Shown here piece by piece: positions 1 to 5,320 of a DNA stretch of 7,118 nucleotides (its first letter is position 1; each line of letters opens with the position of its first letter). The notes under the pieces are model-generated. The model made no database searches. It was not told where the DNA came from and saw only the letters and a program-made list of their open reading frames with translations. Source of the DNA: an uncultured Clostridia bacterium (GTDB lineage Bacteria > Bacillota > Clostridia > Oscillospirales > Acutalibacteraceae); assembly GCA_946539105.1 (NCBI GenBank), contig CAMNHG010000069.1:1-7118 (forward strand), written 5' to 3'. The position numbers were made by a program, and so were the translations under genes.

Positions 1-188
1 TGAAAAAAAGCGAGTCGATTATGATTGGCAACGACTGGCAGTCGGACATCGGCGGAGCGGCAGACTTCGGCATTGACAGCCTGTACATTCACCAAAGCAT
101 TTCGCCTGTGATTGAGGGCAAGCTGAGGAGCACCTACACCGTTATGGACGGCGATGTTTTTAAAATTAAAATGTTAACGGTTAAATAA
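1..188 (+). CDS. HAD-superfamily hydrolase, C-terminal fragment (5' end outside window)
   Basis: Reading from base 3, 61 residues are open to a TAA at 186-188; the start lies beyond the left edge. The fragment holds the hallmark HAD motif IV context: a hydrophobic strand, then IGNDWQSDIGGA with the acidic pair D11 and D15 (DxxxD, Mg2+ ligands), then a GIDSLYIH strand typical of the region after motif IV in YjjG-like or phosphoglycolate phosphatase-like members. HAD proteins are mostly cytosolic phosphatases using an aspartyl-phosphate intermediate; the nucleophile motif I and the cap domain that set substrate choice are not in the window, so no substrate can be named. The fragment is followed within 7 bases by a strong terminator, so this is the last gene of its transcript. 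The family is well supported; the exact subfamily is not. Confidence 0.82.
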   Translation, partial: KKSESIMIGNDWQSDIGGAADFGIDSLYIHQSISPVIEGKLRSTYTVMDGDVFKIKMLTVK

Positions 189-194
189 AACACT

Positions 195-230
195 TCACCC
201 CGGGAACAATATTTCCGGGGTGATTTTTTT
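195..230 (+). terminator. Intrinsic terminator after the HAD gene
   Basis: A perfect 9-bp GC-rich stem (195-203 with 215-223), extended by three weaker pairs (204-206 with 212-214, one G-T), encloses a 5-base loop and is followed by seven T residues (224-230). This is a textbook Rho-independent terminator 6 bases after the HAD stop codon. The 3' arm also contains GGGGTGA, which can serve as a ribosome binding site for the ORF that starts at 229, so termination and translation of the next ORF use the same bases. Confidence 0.92.
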
Positions 231-417
231 GAAAAAGAAAAAGCAAATTAATAAATCAAAACGCCGCAGCGCGACCGATTCTACGGATATAGTCGAGGAG
301 CTAAATGCGGTATCCGCTACGGATTTTACAGGGCTTATTCCGGCAAATCCGGACTTTTACAGTGAGGAAAACTACGAGGAAATTATGCCGCAGGGGTTTG
401 CCGAAAATCAAACTTAA
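229..417 (+). CDS. Small unknown protein, Lys-rich N-terminus and acidic C-terminus (62 aa)
   Basis: I do not recognise this protein. From a TTG start it begins with a run of lysines (KKKKQINKSKRR, residues 2-13), then turns acidic and Ser/Thr-rich (residues 14-34), and ends in a Pro/Tyr/Glu segment containing TGLIP and SEENYEEIMP. There is no signal peptide or membrane helix, so it is probably cytosolic and small enough to be partly disordered. I chose TTG 229 because GGGGTGA at 217-223 sits just upstream at normal spacing and the protein then starts like a typical M-K-K-K. GTG 220 is in the same frame (65 aa) but has no ribosome binding site. The ORF lies between two hairpins with no clear promoter of its own, so it is either expressed by read-through of the HAD terminator or from a weak start inside the HAD gene. 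The charge-biased, non-repetitive composition argues for a real gene, but this is inference. Confidence 0.55.
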   Translation: MKKKKQINKSKRRSATDSTDIVEELNAVSATDFTGLIPANPDFYSEENYEEIMPQGFAENQT

Positions 418-426
418 CACAAAGCA

Positions 427-470
427 CAGGACGTCTGCTTTTGCGGACGTCCTGCGTTATTATTTGTATT
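427..470 (+). terminator. Hairpin terminator after the small ORF
   Basis: A 12-bp stem (427-438 with 443-454, one G-T pair) closed by a TTTT loop lies 10 bases after the TAA at 415-417. The tail is only moderately T-rich (GTTATTATTTGTATT, 456-470), so termination may be imperfect. It also separates this strand from the dockerin remnant arriving on the opposite strand; there the tail is poorer in T, so I annotate it only for the plus strand. Confidence 0.72.
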
Positions 471-474
471 AGTT

Positions 475-711
475 TTATGCTTTTTTCTTAAACTCGGTAA
501 TTATGCCGGCGGCAAACTTTTGAATATCAGCTGCGTCAAGAACGTCTACGTTTCCGTCGTCGTTTACACCAGCCGCCGCAAGCTGTTCACTGCTGATTGA
601 ACCCTTGCCAACAGCGTACTTCTGAACCGTTGCCGCGTCGAGAACATCAACGGTATTGTCGCCGTTAGAGCCTGTATTTTTACAACAGAAAAATACACAC
701 TTATTGTGAGT
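475..711 (-). pseudogene. Dockerin type I domain, truncated remnant of a cellulosome/amylosome-type protein
   Basis: The minus strand encodes a two-repeat dockerin ending at TAA 477-475. Repeat 1 reads NGDNTVDVLDAATVQKYAVG and repeat 2 reads NDDGNVDVLDAADIQKFAAG, followed by a short Lys tail (TEFKKKA). Each repeat shows the Ca2+-binding loop and following helix of type I dockerins, which attach secreted enzymes or scaffoldins to cohesins on the cell surface. The frame continues upstream only to a stop at 712-714; it has no ATG, GTG or TTG start, no signal peptide and no catalytic module. Homology fades at about base 672: the first loop has Gly-Ser where an Asp is expected before the Asn. The dockerin is therefore the 3' stump of a larger gene whose front was deleted or displaced. 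An assembly join is a less likely alternative. Confidence 0.8.
673..697. repeat. Perfect 9-bp inverted repeat at the dockerin break point
   Basis: TGTATTTTT at 673-681 is mirrored by AAAAATACA at 689-697 around a 7-base spacer. It starts exactly where recognisable dockerin coding sequence stops. It could be the end of a small excised element, a recombination hot spot, or chance in AT-rich DNA. No second copy is visible in the window. Confidence 0.5.
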
Positions 712-844
712 TTAAAAAACTAAAATATTCAGATTTGTTTGGCACTTTTATCTTAACATAATCTATGAAGTTTAGCAATCCAAAAATCAAACTGAGTTTT
801 TGTTGGTTTTGTACAGAGGAAGCATTAAACATCTCGCATATAAC
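712..844. other. AT-rich spacer between dockerin remnant and repeats, nothing recognised
   Basis: This stretch has no gene, no promoter I would defend and no hairpin of note. It may be eroded sequence of the gene that once carried the dockerin, but the translations in all frames show no cohesin, glycoside hydrolase or signal peptide pattern. Confidence 0.5.
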
Positions 845-974
845 CGTAGGGGCGTGCATTGCACCTACGACTGTAAAGGATAGGTTGGCAATATCAGCAA
901 CGTCTTCCCCCTCCGTCATTTTCGCAAGCGAAAATGCCACCTCCCCCGTAACAAGTGACGGGGGAGGCTTTAAA
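845..974. repeat. Composite palindromic intergenic repeat, copy A
   Basis: Three hairpins lie in a row with no coding content: a CGTAGG/CCTACG hairpin (845-869) beginning GTAGGGGCG; CATTTTCGC/GCGAAAATG (917-936, 9 perfect pairs around AA); and CCTCCCCCGT/ACGGGGGAGG (940-967, 10 perfect pairs around 8 bases). The unit ends in GGAGGCTTTAAA. The order of parts matches copy B at 1001-1090. I associate such GTAGGGGCG and GGGGGAGG palindromes with repeats scattered between genes in Ruminococcaceae; this is recollection, not a search. Any role (mRNA end stabilisation, non-autonomous mobile element, transcription end) is unproven. Open frames across it (for example 701-940 on the minus strand and 765-998 on the plus strand) are by-products of the repeat. 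Confidence 0.7.
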
Positions 975-1000
975 TGGATTGAAATTTTTGTCGTTTAATG

Positions 1001-1090
1001 TAGGGGCGACCTTAGCACGTCGGCAACCCTTTTGTCACTTCGTGACATTTCCCCTATCAGGGGAATTTCCCGCAAGCGGTGGAGGCTTTA
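1001..1090. repeat. Composite palindromic intergenic repeat, copy B
   Basis: This block repeats the layout of copy A: it opens with GTAGGGGCG, then has a TGTCAC/GTGACA hairpin with a TTC loop (1033-1047), then a TTCCCC/GGGGAA hairpin (1049-1065), and closes with GGAGGCTTTAAA (1081-1092). The stem sequences differ from copy A while the pairing is kept. That is what one expects if the hairpins, rather than the exact bases, are the conserved feature. It ends against the glgP terminator. Confidence 0.65.
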
Positions 1091-1125
1091 AAAAAGTGAG
1101 AGCTGAGAAAAATTCTCAACTCTCA
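1090..1125 (-). terminator. Intrinsic terminator of the malQ-glgP operon
   Basis: On the minus strand a 13-bp stem (1125-1113 with 1109-1097, one G-T pair at 1119/1103) with a 3-base loop is followed by C and six T residues (1095-1090). It starts about 20 bases after the glgP stop at 1146. The stem is AT-rich for its length (GTTGAGAG-type sequence), but length and tail make it a convincing end for the operon transcript. Confidence 0.75.
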
Positions 1126-1145
1126 ACTTATAACTTTTAATTTTA

Positions 1146-3509
1146 TTACTTATGGCTAACGTGCCAGATTTCGTTTGCGTACTCGAGGATAGCTCTGTCT
1201 GATGAGAACTTGCCTGCGTTTGCAACATTGAGGAGGCACTTCTTGCCAAATTCCTTGCGGTCGGCATAGTCTGCGTTCGCGCGGATCTTGGTCTCGATGT
1301 AATCGGGGAGATCCTGAATAAGGAAGTAGTGGTCGGGATCGTGCCAGTGAGTACCCTTTGTAAGAGCGTGGTGAAGCTCGCGGAAGCTGCCCTCGCCCTG
1401 AGCACCGTCGTCGTCAAATGTGCCGTCGATAAGGGTGTTGATAACTCTCTTGAGCTCGGGATTCTGCTCGAGCAGACCTGCGGGATCGTAGCCCTCTTCC
1501 TTAATTCTATCGAGGTCCTCAACTCTCGCGCCGAAGATGTACTCGTTCTCTACGCCTGCGCACTCTGCAATCTCAATGTTCGCGCCGTCCCATGTACCGA
1601 GGGTAACGGCACCGTTGAGCATAAACTTCATGTTACCTGTACCGGAAGCCTCAAGGCCTGCTGTTGATGTCTGCTCTGAAATATCGGCAGCAACAACAAT
1701 CTTCTCAGCGTAGGATACGTTGTAGTTGGAGATGAAGTAAACCTGGAGCTTGTCCTTTGTATCGGGATCGTTGTTAACGAGGTTTGCAATCTCGGTGATG
1801 TACTTGATAATAGCCTTGGCTCTTGCGTAACCGGGAGCCGCCTTCGCGCCGAAGATAAAGGTTGTGGGAGTCCAGTTAGGCAGCTTGCCTTCCTTAATGC
1901 GGAAGTAGATAGCCATAATCGAGAAGGCGTTGATAAGCTGTCTCTTGTACTCGTGGAGTCTCTTAACCTGAACGTCAAAGATAGTGTCGGGGTTAACGTC
2001 GAAGCCGTCCATCTTCTTGATGTAAGCCGCGAGCTGCTCCTTCTTCTTAGCCTTAATCTTGTTGAACCTGTTGATGGTTCTTCCGTCGAGGCAGCCGTTC
2101 AGAACGCCGAGCTTTGAAAGGTCTGTAAGCCACTCGTCGGAGCCGACCTTGTCTGTGATAAGCTCAGAGAGCTCGGGGTTGCAAAGACCGAGCCAACGGC
2201 GTTGTGTAATACCGTTTGTCTTATTGAGGAATCTCTCGGGATAAACCTGATACCACTCTTTAAGAAGGTCTTTCTTAAGGATTTTGGTGTGGAGCTCGGC
2301 AACGCCGTTTACATATGTTCCGGCATATGTCGCGAGTCTTGCCATATGAACCGCGTTTCCGTCGATAATACGCATCTTTGCGCGCATCTCGTTGTTAATT
2401 CCCTTTGCGATAAGCTCTTCCTGGCACTTGTTGGCGATAAGGCAGATGATGTCGTAAATCTCGGGGATAACCTGAGTCATCAAATCCGCGCTCCACTTCT
2501 CAAGAGCCTCGGAAAGAACGGTGTGGTTTGTATATGAGCAGGTCTTGCGGGCGATTTCAAACGCCTCGTCAAAGCCCATGCCCTCGAGCTGAAGAAGTCT
2601 TACAAGCTCGGGTACGCATGATACGGGGTGGGTATCGTTAAGCTGAATAGCGTTCTCCTCGGCAAAGTGGCTGAAGTCTGTGCCGTGCTTTGCCTTATAG
2701 CGGCGCATAATGTCCTGCAGAGAAGCAGAGCAGAAGAAATACTGCTGCTTAAGTCTTAATACCTTGCCCTCATACTTGTTATCGTTAGGATAAAGAACCT
2801 TCGAGATATTCTCGGCGTCGTTCTTCTCCTTAACAGCCTTGTCATACTCTGAGTTGTTGAACGCTGTAAAGTCAAACTCGTTTACAGCCTCTGCCTGCCA
2901 CAGACGGAGAGTGTTGATGTTGTCGGTCTTGCAGCCGATTACAGCCATATCGTAGGGAACAGCCTTAACTGTCTGATCCTTAAACGAAACGGTTACAGCC
3001 TCGTCCTCTCTGCGAACGCACCATGGATCCTTAAAACGCTGCCAGTTGTCGGCAACCTCTACCTGATATCCGTCCTCGATAAGCTGCTTAAAGAGGCCGT
3101 ACTTATAGCGGATTCCGTAGCCGTCAAGGGGAACCTCCTGAGTAGCCGCAGAATCAAGATAGCAGGCAGCGAGACGTCCGAGTCCGCCGTTACCCAAAGC
3201 GGCGTCGTCGATTTCCTCAAATACGTTGATGTCGATTCCCTTTTTCTTGAGCAGCTTTGTAACTTCATCAAGAATGCCGAGGCAGTAAAGGTTGTTGTAC
3301 ATCATTCTGCCCATAAGGAACTCTGCGGAGAAGTAGTAAGCTCTTCTCTCGCTGTTGTGCTTAGCCTTGCTCTTTGCCCAGTTGGGAGCGATTTCTCCCA
3401 TTACAGCCTTACCGAGAGCCAAGTGGAGCTCGGAAGGAGTAAGCTCCTCTACCTTTTTACAGTAGGCTTCCTGAGCGGTAATTTCAAGCTTTTCCATAAT
3501 GTTACCCAT
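1146..3509 (-). CDS. glgP: Glycogen/starch/alpha-glucan phosphorylase (GT35)
   Basis: This 787-residue protein is a PLP-dependent alpha-glucan phosphorylase (EC 2.4.1.1, family GT35). It removes glucose from the non-reducing ends of alpha-1,4-glucans as glucose-1-phosphate, in the cytosol. Visible signatures: LGNGGLGRLAACYLDSAAT (residues 105-123), NDTHP (291-295), NKTNGITQRRW (429-439), VKRLHEYKRQLINA (515-528), KAAPGYARAK (556-565), and the PLP motif EASGTGNMK with the Schiff-base lysine at K628. Length is close to B. subtilis GlgP and E. coli MalP (about 800), so the gene is complete. The Ser-phosphorylation and AMP control features of animal enzymes are not evident. The start is Met1: GGAGG at 3524-3520 lies 10 bases upstream and falls in the last Met-Glu-Asp codons of malQ; the Met5 alternative lacks a good site. 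With only 5 bases between malQ stop and glgP start, the two are co-translated. Whether the substrate is glycogen (GlgP) or maltodextrin (MalP) cannot be settled from sequence. Confidence 0.97.
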   Translation of the reverse strand: MGNIMEKLEITAQEAYCKKVEELTPSELHLALGKAVMGEIAPNWAKSKAKHNSERRAYYFSAEFLMGRMMYNNLYCLGILDEVTKLLKKKGIDINVFEEIDDAALGNGGLGRLAACYLDSAATQEVPLDGYGIRYKYGLFKQLIEDGYQVEVADNWQRFKDPWCVRREDEAVTVSFKDQTVKAVPYDMAVIGCKTDNINTLRLWQAEAVNEFDFTAFNNSEYDKAVKEKNDAENISKVLYPNDNKYEGKVLRLKQQYFFCSASLQDIMRRYKAKHGTDFSHFAEENAIQLNDTHPVSCVPELVRLLQLEGMGFDEAFEIARKTCSYTNHTVLSEALEKWSADLMTQVIPEIYDIICLIANKCQEELIAKGINNEMRAKMRIIDGNAVHMARLATYAGTYVNGVAELHTKILKKDLLKEWYQVYPERFLNKTNGITQRRWLGLCNPELSELITDKVGSDEWLTDLSKLGVLNGCLDGRTINRFNKIKAKKKEQLAAYIKKMDGFDVNPDTIFDVQVKRLHEYKRQLINAFSIMAIYFRIKEGKLPNWTPTTFIFGAKAAPGYARAKAIIKYITEIANLVNNDPDTKDKLQVYFISNYNVSYAEKIVVAADISEQTSTAGLEASGTGNMKFMLNGAVTLGTWDGANIEIAECAGVENEYIFGARVEDLDRIKEEGYDPAGLLEQNPELKRVINTLIDGTFDDDGAQGEGSFRELHHALTKGTHWHDPDHYFLIQDLPDYIETKIRANADYADRKEFGKKCLLNVANAGKFSSDRAILEYANEIWHVSHK

Positions 3510-3514
3510 TGTTT

Positions 3515-4999
3515 TTAGTCCTCCATTCGTCCTGTTCTTTCAGACAATGTTTTTAATTTTTCCGCAAGCTCGTCTGTTAAGACGGTCTTATCAAGTCTCC
3601 ATGTCCAGTTGCCGCCAAGGGTTGACGGTGTGTTCATTCTGGCTTCCTTGCCGAGACCCAAGATATCCTGCATCGGAACAACAGCCATATCTGCCTTGCT
3701 CTCATACGCGGTGCGGATAAGTCCCCAGTTAAACGGCTCGTCATCGGGCATTTTGCAGTATTCTCTTGCGTAGGCTATGTCGCTTGGCTTTGCGGTTTCA
3801 AGCCAGCCCATAACGGTGTCGTTATCGTGGGTGCCTGTGTAAACAACACAGTTGTTTGTGTATTTATGCGGCAGGTAGTCATTTTCCTCGCCGCTGTCAA
3901 AGGCAAATTCAAGAACCTTCATGCCCGGGTAGCCTGTCTGCTCCATGAGCTCGGTAACGTCGGGTGTAAGAGTTCCCAAATCCTCCGCGACGATTTCAAA
4001 TTCGCCGCACGCCTCTTCCATCATTTTAAAGAACTTAATCCTGGGTCCTACAACCCACTCGCCGTTGATGGCGTTCTCTGCGGGGTAGGGGATTGAGTAG
4101 TAGCTTGCAAACGCGCGGAAGTGGTCGATTCTTGTAATGTCGTAGAGCTTTGAAGCCGCCTTTACGCGCTCAAACCACCACTCGTAGTCGGTCTGCTCAA
4201 GATAATCCCAGTCGTAGAGCGGATTGCCCCAAAGCTGGCCTGTTGCCGAGAAATAATCGGGCGGACAGCCTGCTACCGCGATGGGATCGCCGTCGTCATA
4301 GAGCTGGAAAATTTCGGGATTTGCCCATGTGTCGGCACTGTCCATGGCAACGTAAATCGGCATATCGCCCAAAATCTTGATACCCAAGCCGTTTACGTAA
4401 GCGCGGAAGCTCTCCCACTGCTCGTAAAACTTAAACTGAACAAATTTCCAGAAGTTAATGTCTTCTCTGAGCTTGCGCTCGTAACGGCGGATCGCCCTTT
4501 CGTCGCGCATTTTGATGTCCTCGGGCCACTCGGTCCAGGATACCATGTCAAAGCTCTTTTTAACAGCCATGTAAAGCGCGTAGTTCTTAAGCCACTTGCT
4601 GTTTTTGCGCTTAAAGGAACGGAACGCCCTTTGGTCGCGGGTCTTGAAATTATCAAAGGCGATTTTCAAAACCTTAAATCTGCTGTTGTAAATCTTCTCA
4701 TAATCAACCTCAGCGTCGCTGTCGCCCCAGTCAAAGCTCTCAATCTGCTCCTTTGTAACCAAGCCCTCGTCGGCGAGGGTGTCAAGGTCGATTAAGTAGG
4801 GGTTTCCGGCGTAGGTTGAAAATGACTGATACGGCGAATCGCCGTAGCTTGTCGGGCCAACGGGAAGAATCTGCCAGACCTTTTGTCCGGACGCTTTCAA
4901 AAAGTCCGCGAACTGGCGAGCCTCTTTGCCGATGGTGCCGATGCCGTAGGGTGACGGAAGCGAAGTTATAGATAAAAGTATTCCTGCGCTCCTTGCCAT
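3515..4999 (-). CDS. malQ: 4-alpha-glucanotransferase (amylomaltase, GH77)
   Basis: This 494-residue GH77 enzyme (EC 2.4.1.25) moves alpha-1,4-glucan segments between chains, turning short maltooligosaccharides into longer ones and releasing glucose. It acts in the cytosol and supplies GlgP with chains long enough to phosphorolyse. The N-terminus carries the family signature RSAGILLSITSLPSPYGIGT (residues 3-22), followed by WQILPVGPTSYGDSPYQSFS. Catalytic residues are in place: nucleophile D292 in RIDHFRAF, acid/base E339 in VAEDLGTLT, and stabiliser D392 in GTHDNDT, almost the numbering of Thermus amylomaltase (293/340/395). It is the short bacterial form, without the N-terminal extension of E. 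coli MalQ. I start at ATG 4999 because GGAG lies 8 bases upstream and the conserved domain begins at once. An in-frame ATG at 5062 would add 21 residues that lack family similarity and a ribosome binding site. It is the first gene of the malQ-glgP operon. Confidence 0.96.
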   Translation of the reverse strand: MARSAGILLSITSLPSPYGIGTIGKEARQFADFLKASGQKVWQILPVGPTSYGDSPYQSFSTYAGNPYLIDLDTLADEGLVTKEQIESFDWGDSDAEVDYEKIYNSRFKVLKIAFDNFKTRDQRAFRSFKRKNSKWLKNYALYMAVKKSFDMVSWTEWPEDIKMRDERAIRRYERKLREDINFWKFVQFKFYEQWESFRAYVNGLGIKILGDMPIYVAMDSADTWANPEIFQLYDDGDPIAVAGCPPDYFSATGQLWGNPLYDWDYLEQTDYEWWFERVKAASKLYDITRIDHFRAFASYYSIPYPAENAINGEWVVGPRIKFFKMMEEACGEFEIVAEDLGTLTPDVTELMEQTGYPGMKVLEFAFDSGEENDYLPHKYTNNCVVYTGTHDNDTVMGWLETAKPSDIAYAREYCKMPDDEPFNWGLIRTAYESKADMAVVPMQDILGLGKEARMNTPSTLGGNWTWRLDKTVLTDELAEKLKTLSERTGRMED

Positions 5000-5042
5000 A
5001 AAATCAACTCCAATCTGACGGATATTTAGTTTTTCCATAAGC

Positions 5043-5063
5043 ATTGTGCAAAATAGCACCAAT
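5043..5063 (-). promoter_or_regulatory. Leader hairpin or operator candidate in the malQ 5' UTR
   Basis: The minus strand reads ATTGGTGC, a 6-base loop, then GCACAAT: a 7-bp stem with one bulged base, beginning about 13 bases after the predicted transcription start. It could be an mRNA hairpin or a dyad site for a repressor of the LacI/MalR type. It does not match the CcpA cre consensus, and it is too short to be a known riboswitch. Confidence 0.3.
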
Positions 5064-5082
5064 TACCCATAGTATCAAATTA

Positions 5083-5111
5083 ATTTTATCACAAATCTGC
5101 TGATTTTTCAA
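5083..5111 (-). promoter_or_regulatory. Sigma-A type promoter of malQ-glgP
   Basis: On the minus strand a TTGAAA -35 box (5111-5106) and a TAAAAT -10 box (5088-5083) are separated by exactly 17 bases. A TG one base before the -10 gives an extended -10. The predicted start near 5076 leaves a leader of about 77 bases before the malQ ATG at 4999. There is no other good promoter between the two operons. Confidence 0.7.
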
Positions 5112-5144
5112 GTATTTTTCATCAATTCTATGGTTAATATTTTA

Positions 5145-5177
5145 CAAAAAGTGAAGGCAGGCATTCTCGCCCGCCTT
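5145..5177 (-). terminator. Intrinsic terminator downstream of the TPM gene
   Basis: On the minus strand a 9-bp stem AAGGCGGGC/GCCTGCCTT (5177-5169 with 5162-5154, one G-T pair) with a 6-base loop is followed by CACTTTTTG. It lies about 145 bases after the TPM stop and just before the malQ promoter, so it insulates malQ from the upstream operon. On the plus strand the stem has an A-C mismatch and no T-run, so it works in one direction. Confidence 0.65.
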
Positions 5178-5245
5178 TGAAAAGCGTGAACGTAAAGCAG
5201 CGTTTCTGTAACGGCAGGATCAAAATACAGGAGTTTGCTATACGG

Positions 5246-5284
5246 CAAAAACACCGGCGTTCCCTGACAAGCAGCAAACACCGG
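5246..5284 (-). terminator. Weaker first terminator candidate after the TPM gene
   Basis: On the minus strand CCGGTGTT (5284-5277) pairs with AACGCCGG (5261-5254), 8 bp with one G-T pair, around a 15-base loop, followed by TGTTTTTG. The large loop makes it weaker than the hairpin at 5145-5177. The two may act in tandem. The same bases contain a direct repeat of CCGGTGTTT on the minus strand, so repeat origin is also possible. Confidence 0.4.
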
Positions 5285-5320
5285 TTTTTGGCTTATATAC
5301 ATTTTCTGTGAGGTTATTTA

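Larger units (their letters stand above)
5112..5320. other. Intergenic region between the TPM gene and malQ promoter, no gene
   Basis: About 210 bases hold only the two terminator hairpins. A 64-codon frame on the minus strand (5302-5108) starts 18 bases after the TPM stop, but it has no ribosome binding site, runs through both hairpins and their T-runs and ends in the malQ promoter, and shows no recognisable domain. I treat it as non-coding. Confidence 0.7.

Noticed and set aside
71..97. Lipobox or signal peptidase II site in the TPM protein signal peptide
   Set aside because: These are thought of for the Cys at residue 26 of the protein encoded at 6136-5321 (coordinates here are nominal); the residue before it is Ile, not Gly, Ala or Ser, and a better Ala-Ser-Ala signal peptidase I site follows.
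845..1092. CRISPR array
   Set aside because: There are only two related blocks, of diverged sequence and with internal hairpins, and no identical short direct repeats with uniform spacers.
701..1140. Short frames on both strands (701-940, 765-998, 955-1140)
   Set aside because: They translate palindromic repeats, lack ribosome binding sites and show no protein family pattern.
1088..1522. 144-codon minus-strand frame overlapping the end of glgP
   Set aside because: It is a second frame across glgP, rich in Arg, Ser and Thr as expected from a shifted reading of a real gene, and it runs through the terminator.
1329..4656. Several antisense or shifted frames of 60-116 codons inside glgP and malQ
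   Set aside because: All are shadows of two strongly conserved genes; none has its own start signals or domain.
5000..5062. Longer MalQ starting at ATG 5062
   Set aside because: The extra 21 residues have no family similarity, no ribosome binding site precedes 5062, and this stretch holds the leader hairpin; ATG 4999 has GGAG at good spacing.
5043..5111. CcpA cre site or riboswitch in the malQ leader
   Set aside because: No match to the cre consensus, and the leader of about 77 bases is too short and too simple for a known riboswitch class.
5108..5302. 64-codon frame on the minus strand after the TPM gene
   Set aside because: No ribosome binding site, runs through two terminator hairpins and into the malQ promoter, and shows no domain.
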